This document shows positions 1 to 4,974 of a DNA stretch of 5,643 bases, in pieces. The notes below the pieces were generated by a model. The model made no database searches. It worked only from the letters and a program-made list of their open reading frames with translations, and was not told where the DNA came from. Location of the stretch: the NCBI GenBank assembly GCA_021809225.1, contig JAKBAL010000164.1, positions 1-5,643 of the forward strand, read 5' to 3'. Numbering within the stretch: the first letter of the stretch is position 1; every line of letters starts with the position of its first letter. Both the position numbers and the translations under genes were made by a program. The stretch is from Pseudomonadota bacterium. Its GTDB lineage: Bacteria; Pseudomonadota; Alphaproteobacteria; UBA9655.

Positions 1-105
1 CGGCGCCCCAATGGTGCTGGGGGGCTTCGCCCCCGCCAACCGAAGGTTGGCGCCCCAATGGGGCCGCGGGCCTTGACTTCGGCCAATCATACGGGTGGGG
101 GGATG
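1..105. repeat. GC-rich hairpin cluster at window edge
   Basis: A GC-rich island in AT-rich surroundings. It holds two direct copies of GGCGCCCCAATGG (2-14 and 49-61), a hairpin GGGGGC-ttc-GCCCCC (20-34), and a 7-bp-stem hairpin GCCAACC-gaa-GGTTGGC (35-51). GGCC-containing inverted repeats follow (62-84). It shares the GGCGCC and GGCC vocabulary and the GAA-type loops with the composite element at 3949-4030, but it is not a copy of the 31-bp core found elsewhere. It probably continues left of the window. Its function is unknown; a REP/MITE-like repeat is the best guess. Confidence 0.6.
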
Positions 106-230
106 ATAAATAGCCATTGTTAGTATTCTTATTGTTAAAGTAGAGATTAGGTTGTTATTAAAGTTAATATATTTTGAGTTTGTATGTTAATTATTTTTCC
201 TTATTGAGTTGTTAATTTTGTTGTGCAGCA
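106..230. other. AT-rich intergenic sequence, nothing recognised
   Basis: Very AT-rich sequence between the GC-rich cluster and the structured segment at 231. I see no convincing reading frame or RNA gene on either strand. In Ti-type plasmids the gene before traC on the opposite strand is the relaxase traA, but no TraA-like N-terminus is visible here. Confidence 0.4.
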
Positions 231-322
231 ATAAGTCTTAGTCGCTTGCGACAGAGCGCATTATATAGTGTATCAGCGCGCCTTACAAGAACTAAATTCG
301 TTCTTGTCGCGGACTGACTTAT
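231..322. other. 92-nt segment with nested inverted repeats
   Basis: The ends pair perfectly: ATAAGTC (231-237) with GACTTAT (316-322). Inside them AGTC (240-243) pairs with GACT (312-315) across a 2-nt bulge. Within lies a hairpin whose arms ACAAGAAC (285-292) and GTTCTTGT (300-307) flank a 7-nt loop, extended by CGCG (277-280) with CGCG (308-311) across a 4-nt bulge. A small hairpin TGCG/CGCA (247-260) completes a three-way-junction shape. Candidates are a structured RNA, an oriT-type region upstream of tra genes, or a palindromic repeat. It does not fit a tRNA cloverleaf. The pairing is seen; the role is unknown. Confidence 0.4.
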
Positions 323-430
323 AAAAATTGTTTTATTAGTGGACATATAAAAACTGTATTTTAAATAGAAATACTCGGGTAAGTTCTTAAAAATAAGCAT
401 GAAGACATCTTGACGACTGAAAGAGAATAG

Positions 431-460
431 TGTAACTTTGTATAAGTTACATTCTATAAT
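431..460 (+). promoter_or_regulatory. Dyad operator-like site plus -10 box upstream of the tra genes
   Basis: A perfect 8-bp dyad, TGTAACTT-N5-AAGTTACA (431-451), lies three bases before a consensus -10 hexamer TATAAT (455-460). No good TTGACA-like -35 is present at the right distance. A promoter using this -10 would have the dyad across its -35/spacer region, the expected place for a repressor or activator site. It would drive the leader ORF at 506 and the traC-like gene at 552. The bound regulator is unknown, and the dyad does not resemble a TraR tra box. Confidence 0.45.
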
Positions 461-505
461 GTGCTGAAAATTTAAATTTTACGGGATGGAGGAGGAAGTA
501 TTTTA

Positions 506-541
506 ATGAGGATATCCTCTTTAAATTTCCACGCTATATAA
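506..541 (+). CDS. Possible 11-residue leader peptide before the traC-like gene
   Basis: ATG at 506 follows a strong Shine-Dalgarno (GGAGGAGG, 488-495) about 10 nt upstream and encodes MRISSLNFHAI. It ends 10 nt before the traC-like ATG at 552, which has only a weak GTGGA upstream. The leader could therefore feed ribosomes to traC by coupling. Its start overlaps a perfect 12-bp palindrome GAGGATATCCTC (508-519), and a CCACG/CGTGG inverted repeat (530-547) lies just before traC. A chance ORF is quite possible. Confidence 0.25.
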   Translation: MRISSLNFHAI

Positions 542-551
542 ACGTGGACAC

Positions 552-764
552 ATGGAAGACGAATCGCTAATTGATGAAAGAATAACACGGCTTAAGAAGA
601 AGAAAGAGCGGCTGCAGACGCAGAAAGCTCTTCTCTTATATAAAGAAGCTCAAAATATTCTCGGAGATAAGTTCTCTTATGAGCTTGTTCTTTCTGTTAT
701 CGAGAATTCTTGGAATCCCTCCTCAGATAAACAAAAGGAGGAGTGGCCCAAATCTGCTCCTTAA
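552..764 (+). CDS. TraC-like conjugal transfer protein (possibly truncated)
   Basis: Encodes 70 residues. The N-terminal half (roughly residues 7-35) is a Lys/Arg-rich amphipathic helix with a coiled-coil look (IDERITRLKKKKERLQTQK), followed by a second helical stretch ending VLSVIENSW. This matches the layout of the small TraC accessory proteins of Ti-type conjugation, which help the relaxase at oriT. It sits directly ahead of traD, the usual traC-traD order. The protein stops at TAA (762-764), but the same frame stays open for 46 more codons to TAA at 903-905, with a basic stretch (IIPKKPRRES) that overlaps the traD start. The 762 stop may therefore be an acquired nonsense codon. The family call rests on position and composition, not on a diagnostic motif. 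Confidence 0.45.
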   Translation: MEDESLIDERITRLKKKKERLQTQKALLLYKEAQNILGDKFSYELVLSVIENSWNPSSDKQKEEWPKSAP

Positions 765-843
765 TTTCGCATAATTCCTAAAAAACCAAGAAGAGAATCA
801 AGCCCCCAAATCGAAGAGACTCTAAACAAAGGCTCGAAAGGCG

Positions 844-1302
844 ATGTTTCTAGAAGCACGTTCTCTCGAGAGGCAGATTCTCAAACTACAACAGAGAATT
901 CATAAAGCAGAGAGACTCAAAAAAATGAAACAAAGCCTAATCAAAATCTCCTCTGCTTCTCAAAGACGGGCAAGAACCCGCTCTCTTATTCAACTATGAG
1001 GACTTTTAGAAAGCGCAGGAACATTAGACGTCTTTGAAATCCCTCTCGGAGTTGATTTGCAAAAAGACGCTACTGTCAAAAATAACATTGCATCTTTGTT
1101 TAAAGCCTTTCTTGATATCAACAAAATGGCCACATCACAAGATGTGGATCTTAATCTATGGGCTCAGCAAGGATTAGAATCTCTCAAAGAAAAAGGTTTG
1201 TCAGAGGCACGGCCACTGTATAGAAAAAAAGAATTTGAGCTCCTGCAAAATTCGGTAAATCACAATGAGACAAATAGTTTCGACAACAAAGAGAAAAAAT
1301 GA
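844..1302 (+). pseudogene. traD: Conjugal transfer protein TraD (Ti-type), interrupted by TGA
   Basis: One frame of 152 codons from ATG 844 to TGA 1300-1302, broken only by TGA at 997-999 (codon 52). The N-terminal ~40 residues form a basic coiled coil (LERQILKLQQRIHKAERLKK). The hallmark TraD stretch follows: RRARTRSLIQL-stop-GLLESAG, then the conserved GVDLQKD segment near residue 72. In the family the stop position is normally Gly, so GGA to TGA (one base) explains it. TraD of this type is a small relaxosome accessory protein in agrobacterial and rickettsial conjugation systems, distinct from the F-plasmid TraD ATPase. A restart at TTG 1057 would give only the C-terminal 81 residues. It follows the traC-like gene in a shifted frame, with a weak AAGG upstream. 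The family call is fairly confident; function is probably lost. Confidence 0.65.
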
Positions 1303-1316
1303 GGGTGGTTGTTATG

Positions 1317-1352
1317 TGGCCGCTCCCGCGGCCGGCGCCAAGGGCGCCAAAA
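1317..1352 (+). repeat. 31-bp double-hairpin element, copy 1
   Basis: Core at 1318-1348: hairpin GGCCGC/GCGGCC with 4-nt loop TCCC, immediately followed by hairpin GGCGCC/GGCGCC with 3-nt loop AAG. It is flanked by T on the left and AAAA on the right. Same orientation as the copies at 4401 and 4975. It lies 15 bp after the traD stop. Confidence 0.85.
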
Positions 1353-1473
1353 TCATACTTATGCAAAAAGTCGATGCACATCGATAATTTATCACTAAAA
1401 ACAAGCGCAACGCATGGAAGTCCCACTCCCACGCGCTGCTAATCAAAATCAAATATATATAGGAGATTCGATC
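1353..1473. other. Short intergenic stretch, nothing recognised
   Basis: No supported gene. A moderately GC-rich patch at about 1407-1438 has weak inverted similarity (GCGCAACGC against GCGCTGC-like sequence). An AGGAG Shine-Dalgarno at 1461-1465 serves the GTG at 1474. Confidence 0.35.
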
Positions 1474-1653
1474 GTGACTAATCTTAATATACACAACTTT
1501 CAGTACTTTTTAAATGAACTCCTAAAAAATTTAGATGTTTTGTAAACTCTTTTCGAAAAAGAGTCCATGACTCTTTAAAGTAGGAATGTTTTACATGGTG
1601 TTATGGCTAAAATGTGTGAAAATTGGGCAAATCAATTAGAACATGGGCAATAA
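1474..1653 (+). pseudogene. Small unknown gene with two in-frame TAA codons
   Basis: GTG at 1474, preceded by AGGAG at 1461-1465, opens a frame that runs to TAA 1651-1653. It is interrupted by TAA at 1543-1545 (codon 24) and 1576-1578 (codon 35). The three pieces read as one small helical protein of about 59 residues: VTNLNIHNFQYFLNELLK, then TLFEKESMTL, then VMAKMCENWANQLEHGQ. The protein-like composition in a single frame, a Shine-Dalgarno at the front and a terminator-like hairpin 13 nt after the last stop argue for a real former gene. I do not recognise the family. If translated as is, only a 23-residue peptide is made. Note the alternative hairpins inside it (1546-1576), which could mean the region is regulatory instead. 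Confidence 0.4.
1546..1576 (+). promoter_or_regulatory. Two mutually exclusive hairpins sharing one arm
   Basis: Three arms overlap: ACTCTTTT (1546-1553), AAAAGAGTC (1557-1565) and GACTCTTT (1569-1576). The middle arm pairs perfectly over 8 bp with either the left arm (loop CGA) or the right arm (loop CAT). Such an either/or pair is the shape of an attenuator or switch. It lies inside the broken small gene, between its two in-frame stops, so it could equally be coincidence. The pairing is seen; the function is conjecture. Confidence 0.3.
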
Positions 1654-1662
1654 CCAATAAAT

Positions 1663-1705
1663 AAAAGGGCTCAGTAGAAATAAATCTGCTGGGTCCTTAT
1701 CTTTA
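1663..1705 (+). terminator. Terminator-like hairpin after the small unknown gene
   Basis: An 11-bp stem (1667-1677 with 1686-1696), allowing G-U pairs at four positions, encloses an 8-nt loop AAATAAAT. It is preceded by AAAA and followed by the T-rich TTATCTTTAT. The position, 13 nt after the stop at 1653, suits a Rho-independent terminator. The T-tract is imperfect and the wobble pairs hint at decay. Confidence 0.5.
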
Positions 1706-1722
1706 TAGAAGCGAGGTAAAAA

Positions 1723-1791
1723 ATGAAAAAGCTTTTTATGAATTGTAAAATCCAGACAAAATGTTATAGTAATGTACTTAGCATCCCATGA
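1723..1791 (+). CDS. Possible 22-residue ORF with a Shine-Dalgarno
   Basis: ATG at 1723 is preceded by GAGG (1713-1716) at good spacing and encodes a basic, Cys-containing peptide starting MKKLFMNCKIQ. It ends at TGA 1789-1791. No family is recognised. It could be the broken front of a lost gene or chance. The AT-rich stretch from 1792 to 1857 before Rpn gene 1 shows nothing else. Confidence 0.2.
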   Translation: MKKLFMNCKIQTKCYSNVLSIP

Positions 1792-1857
1792 AAAACATGT
1801 CTTCAGATAAAACTTATTCCCTCAACTTCTTAAAATTAATAATTATGAGCTAACAGT

Positions 1858-2742
1858 ATGTAAAAAATAACACCCCGCGGAGATATTGCTTAAAAAAAGA
1901 TTTTTGGCGTAGAAGAAAATAAAGACTTACTCATTTCTCTTATCAATTCTATTGTGTCAGAGGAAGATAAGGTCAAAAATATTACTTTGCTAAACCCTTA
2001 TAACTATAAGAGCTTTAAGAAAGATAAACTCTCTATTTTGGATGTTAAAGCTGAAGGAGAGGATGGTAAAAAATTCAATATTGTAATTCAAATCACCGAT
2101 GAGGCTGATTATGATAAGCGAGCTCTTTATTATTGGGCTTAACTCTATACAAATATGCTCAAAGAAGCAGAAGATTACGGCTCTTTAGCCAAAGCAATCG
2201 TCATTCATATCCTTAACTTTACTTCGATTTTAGGGGTTCCTGCCTATCCCAATGTCTTTCATATTATGGTAAAAGAGACGGGACTCCTCTATTTCAAAGA
2301 CCTTGAACTTCATACCATTGAATTAAACAAATTTTTAGAAGACGTAAAAAAAGAACTTAAGGACTTCGTGGGCAAGATAAAAAGTGCCCTGGACATGTGG
2401 AGCCTATTTTTATCTCGCCATGATCTCCTTAATAAGGAGAAACTTCCTTAAAAATTGAATGATCCTGCCCTTAAGAAAGCTTTAGGTGTCTTAGAAATTA
2501 TGAATTTTACGGATGATGAATGGATGGCCTATGAAGATCGTCTCAAGTGGTTTATGATAGAGTCCAATACCTTACGAAAATACGAAGGGAAAGGCTTTGA
2601 GAGAGGCCTCGAGGTTGGTATAGCTGAAGGAGAGAGAAAAAAAGCCATAGCCATTTCCAAAAATATGCTTTTTAAAGGTATGGACTTAGAAACCGTATCT
2701 TCTATAACAGGACTTTCAGTAGAGGAAATTTCTCAGTTATAA
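1858..2742 (+). pseudogene. Rpn-family recombination-promoting nuclease, copy 1 (four in-frame TAAs)
   Basis: One uninterrupted frame of 294 codons, from ATG 1858 to TAA 2740-2742, matches an Rpn/PD-(D/E)XK putative transposase end to end. It holds four internal TAAs: 1861-1863, 1891-1893, 2140-2142 and 2449-2451. Recognisable parts in order are KITPRGDIA-stop-KKIFGVEENKD, the nuclease core ILDVKAEGEDGKKFN (Asp at residue 62), YDKRALYYWA-stop-LYT, a middle helical region, and the C-terminal EGERKKAIAISKNML with GLSVEEISQL, a typical family ending. The family active site is D...E-x-Q; here it reads V-I-Q (codon 76 is GTA), so the catalytic Glu is gone. There are no frameshifts. Rpn proteins are DNA endonucleases linked to RecA-independent recombination. 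As read, only fragments would be made from GTG 1954 or later starts. Confidence 0.8.
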
Positions 2743-2789
2743 GGATCTTTTAATTTTACCGCCAGAAATTAAAAAAATATATTGATATT

Positions 2790-2807
2790 ATTTCATTTAT
2801 ATGAAAT
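2790..2807. promoter_or_regulatory. AT-rich dyad upstream of mucR
   Basis: ATTTCAT-TTAT-ATGAAAT is a perfect 7-bp inverted repeat about 42 bp before the mucR ATG. TTGATA (2782-2787) and TATAAC (2823-2828) lie nearby but are not at canonical spacing to each other. MucR/Ros proteins bind AT-rich sites and often repress their own genes, so an autoregulatory operator is plausible though unproven. A Shine-Dalgarno AAGGA (2836-2840) precedes the start. Confidence 0.3.
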
Positions 2808-2848
2808 AGAAATGCGTACATGTATAACTCTCTAAAAGGAAAATAAAA

Positions 2849-3277
2849 ATGACTAGCAAAGATGAACAATTAAATATGATGGCTATGTTTACTGAAATTG
2901 TTGCGGCTTATGTTTCAAATAATAAAATGGAATCAATGTACCTACCAGCATTTATCAATCTTGTACAACGAAGTTTGCTTTCTCTCCATTCAAAAGAGGC
3001 ATTTCAATTGAGAGCTGCTTCATAACCTGCAGTGCCTTTAGAAGAATCCATAAAACCAGATTATATCGTTTGCCTTGAAGATGGTCGCCAATTTAAGATG
3101 CTTAAGCGCCATTTAAAGACAGCTTATAATATGACTCCTGACCAATATCGGGAACGCTGGAACCTTCCTGCTAATTATCCTAAGGTTGCTCATAACTATA
3201 CTAAGCGCAGAAGCAATATTGCGAAGAACATTGGTCTCGGCAATAGGAAGCAAAGATCTAAAAAAGACGCAGCTTAG
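2849..3277 (+). pseudogene. mucR: MucR/Ros-family transcriptional regulator with one in-frame TAA
   Basis: The frame from ATG 2849 (AAGGA upstream) to TAG 3275-3277 spans 142 codons, the usual MucR length, interrupted only by TAA 3023-3025 (codon 59). The N-terminal part (residues 1-58) has the typical FTEIVAAYVSNNKM segment for oligomerisation. After the stop come PAVPLEESIKPDYIVCLEDG and the Ros-type DNA-binding domain LKRHLKTAYNMTPDQYRERW, ending IAKNIGLGNRKQ. Cys75 and His88 are present, but the second metal-ligand position is Asp78 and the His after the recognition helix is replaced (TAY), as in Ros homologues that fold without the full Cys2His2 set. MucR proteins are global regulators of surface, motility and virulence genes that bind AT-rich DNA. 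A GTG at 3032 could in principle express the DNA-binding half alone (81 residues), but it has no clear Shine-Dalgarno. Confidence 0.85.
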
Positions 3278-3478
3278 TTTGCTCATAAAGATCATGAAGA
3301 GAAATAATAAATGGATAAGGCACATTTAAAGTACGTACTAAACCTGTAAGATATCCATAAATTCAGGATCAATCTAAGAATCCAATGAGGAAGGAAATAA
3401 TTATTTATTGAGTTTTGTTTTACATTAATAATAAGATTTCAAAAATTTGCCTAGATAAAAAATTTATGTAGCGTTAGA
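3278..3478. other. AT-rich intergenic region after mucR
   Basis: No recognised gene. A 12-codon ORF (ATG 3311 to TAA 3347-3349) has a purine-rich GAAGAGA upstream but nothing to identify it. No T-tract hairpin that would terminate mucR is evident. Confidence 0.35.
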
Positions 3479-3517
3479 TTTTGGCGCCCTTGGCGCCGGC
3501 CGCGTTCGCGGCCAAAA
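3479..3517 (-). repeat. 31-bp double-hairpin element, copy 2
   Basis: Core 3483-3513, inverted relative to copy 1: GGCGCC/GGCGCC (loop CTT) first, then GGCCGC/GCGGCC (loop GTTC). It is flanked by TTTT and AAAA. The core is identical to copy 3, 52 bp further on, and is the exact complement of copy 4. Confidence 0.88.
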
Positions 3518-3533
3518 TAATATGACTTAATTG

Positions 3534-3570
3534 TGGCGCCCTTGGCGCCGGCCGCGTTCGCGGCCAAAAA
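3534..3570 (-). repeat. 31-bp double-hairpin element, copy 3, abutting a ribosome-binding site
   Basis: Core 3535-3565, identical to copy 2 and in the same orientation. The AAAAA tail (3566-3570) runs straight into GGAG (3571-3574), the Shine-Dalgarno of the ATG at 3581. The hairpin therefore ends 5 nt before the ribosome-binding site of Rpn gene 2 and would sit in its 5' leader. Confidence 0.88.
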
Positions 3571-3948
3571 GGAGTAAATTATGAAATATTCAAATAAATT
3601 TATAATGCTGACTCTTGTTGGAACTTCTTTTTTCACTTTCCCAGCTTGTGCTGGAAAGCACGAACTGCTATTGGGTTAATGGATATGTTTGACACAAGAA
3701 ACACCTCCAGTATTGCAAAAAAATTTTCTCCTCCTTCTCAATTTTCCTCAGAGAAAAAAATATTTAATAGAAGCATCCTTAATACACATTCATATCGCCC
3801 TTTAACTGATATTGCTTCTCAACAAAAACATCCTTTTGTTCGTTATTATTCGACAAGTCATGATGGTCCTTTCTTAGATCCTAAGAATGATGTCGCCTTT
3901 AAAAAATTGTTTGCAACTGAAGACCATAAACCTCTTTTAGTTAATTTT

Positions 3949-4030
3949 TGGGCGCCCTTGGCGCCGGCCAAGGGCGTGCCCCGAAGGGGGCCGAAGGCGC
4001 GGCCCCCTAGCCTTCTTAGTGGGCTAGGGG
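3949..4030. repeat. Composite GC-rich palindromic element inside Rpn gene 2
   Basis: The first 19 nt of the core (3951-3969) equal the start of the inverted 31-bp element. The sequence then diverges into new hairpins: CCCC-gaa-GGGG, a 7-bp GGGGGCC/GGCCCCC stem with 8-nt loop, and a 9-bp CCCCTAGCC/GGCTAGGGG stem. It replaces the few residues expected between LLVNF and GDRTIKK. The flanking protein parts are in the same frame and the insert has no stop in that frame, so it adds an Arg/Pro/Ala-rich stretch without a shift. The right boundary is uncertain: the last stem may include Rpn sequence. Confidence 0.65.
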
Positions 4031-4397
4031 ATCGTACCATAAAAAAGTATAATAATAAACAACTGAACAAGTTCCTCACATTAAAGCAGCAAAGCGCACC
4101 ATTCTTGATGTGAAGTGTACTGATCAAAGAAATTTTCAGTACATTGTAGAAATGCAAAATCGAAAGGTTCCTAATTTTATAAAAAGGTCTCAATTTTATG
4201 TTTCCAATGCATATGCTAGTCAATTGGGAGATGCTGTAGATTACCTCGTACTAAAACCAGTTATTTTATTAACTATAGCTAATCATACCTTATTCCCAGT
4301 AAAAAATGATTATATTAGCTATCACAAAACGCTTGCCACAACGACACATGAACCCGACTTAGAAGATCTTGCTTATGCTTTTGTTGAACTCCATAAA

Positions 4398-4435
4398 TTT
4401 GGCCGCGAACGCGGCCGGCGCCAAGGGCGCCAAAA
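4398..4435 (+). repeat. 31-bp double-hairpin element, copy 4, inside Rpn gene 2
   Basis: Core 4401-4431: GGCCGC/GCGGCC (loop GAAC), then GGCGCC/GGCGCC (loop AAG), between TTT and AAAAA. Removing exactly these 31 bp joins ELHKF to KKAEQDL in one frame, matching the family's LPKF-(T/K)KAE-DLKT(I/T)ED segment. This fixes the element boundaries and shows an insertion with no extra bases added. Because 31 is not a multiple of 3, it breaks the frame. Confidence 0.9.
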
Positions 4436-4662
4436 AGGCAGAACAGGATCTGAAAACAACTGAGGATCAATGGCTATATATGTTCAAAAACTACGATAAA
4501 ATTAAGACAACTCCCAAATAAATTCCTGATGAAATCCAAGAAGCTTATAAAACGTTAGAGCAGTTTAGTTGGAGCTCGGAGGAGAAAGAAGCTTATGATA
4601 GAGCACGTATTTATCTTGATGAGGAATTTGATGCATTACGCGATGCTACAGAAGAAGGAAAA

Positions 4663-4974
4663 ATCTTTAGAGTGGCATTTCGCCCCTTCCCGGAACGGGT
4701 CCCGAACCGGCACGCATCCTTACCAGAACTCTGATAAGTCCGCCCGAGAGGTTTGCTCACTCTTCGGATTCTCAAGACGAACCTTCTTCGAACCCCTCAT
4801 AAAAATCCAACAAAGGAAAGACGCCCAAGACTAAAAAATTACAGATTAGATCGCACTTCGGCGCCTAAAACGTGCCCGTTAGGTCTTAACGTGCAATACT
4901 TTCCGTTTTCTCTCGTTCCCCAAATTGAACTAATGACTTTTCTTTCCTGTCGAACCTACAAAGATTACCAATTT
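4663..4974. other. Unrecognised sequence after the Rpn homology break
   Basis: The Rpn match ends abruptly at EEGK. A GC-rich inverted repeat follows (4689-4710: CCCG-gaa-CGGG and CGGG-t-CCCG, flanked by CCGG at both ends). On the plus strand one frame is open from 4738 to 5028, and another (about 4747-4857) gives low-complexity SSDSQDEPSSNPS and KSNKGKTPKTKKLQIRS around a TAA. This looks like the hydrophilic tail of a degraded protein, but I cannot identify it. Neither frame has a convincing start or Shine-Dalgarno. Confidence 0.3.

Larger units (their letters stand above)
3581..4662 (+). pseudogene. Rpn-family nuclease, copy 2, with signal peptide; frameshifted and invaded by palindromic elements
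   Basis: The protein is spread over frames. (1) ATG 3581, with AAGGAG upstream, gives a signal peptide: basic MKYSNK, hydrophobic FIMLTLVGTSFFTF, and an ACA signal-peptidase I type site near residue 24. (2) A 1-nt loss near 3656 moves the frame to KARTAIGLMDMF and on to DGPFLDPKNDVAFKKLF and LLVNF. (3) A composite GC-rich element (3949-4030) enters in frame, followed by GDRTIKK. (4) A second shift near 4050-4064 leads to EQVPHIKAAKRTILDVKC and YIVEMQNRK, keeping catalytic Asp (4107-4109), Glu (4149-4151) and Gln (4155-4157). (5) A 31-bp element after ELHKF (4401-4431) shifts the frame to KKAEQDLKTTEDQWLY. (6) TAA at 4519-4521 is followed by IPDEIQEAYKTLEQFSW and DEEFDALRDATEEGK. Homology ends at about 4662. 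Rpn enzymes normally act on DNA in the cytoplasm; a secreted or periplasmic form would be unusual. Confidence 0.8.

Noticed and set aside
212..400. 62-codon minus-strand ORF as a gene (possible relaxase start)
   Set aside because: It lacks the TraA/MobA-type N-terminus and overlaps a strongly structured segment that explains the sequence better.
1318..1348. CRISPR-like repeats
   Set aside because: Copies occur in both orientations at irregular spacing and inside genes, with no uniform spacers or cas genes.
1184..1494. Two minus-strand ORFs across the traD 3' end and element copy 1
   Set aside because: They are shadows of traD and the palindrome, with no recognised family or ribosome-binding site.
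3483..3569. GC-rich tandem hairpins read as Rho-independent terminators of mucR
   Set aside because: On both strands the stems are preceded by T and followed by A runs, the reverse of a terminator's 3' U-tract.
3451..3636. Minus-strand ORF containing an Arg-rich GRERGRRQGRQ segment
   Set aside because: The Arg-rich part is just the palindromic element read through; the rest overlaps the signal-peptide start of Rpn gene 2 and has no protein-like features.
3858..4223. 121-codon minus-strand ORF
   Set aside because: It is antisense to Rpn gene 2, where conserved Rpn motifs lie on the plus strand, and is held open by the stop-free GC-rich element.
4681..4711. tRNA-like arm
   Set aside because: The inverted repeat has a 1-nt central loop and no accompanying acceptor, D or anticodon arms on either strand.
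4595..4834. 79-codon ORF in the Rpn gene 2 tail
   Set aside because: Its first part is out of frame with conserved Rpn residues, so it is a shadow; the remainder has no start or family.
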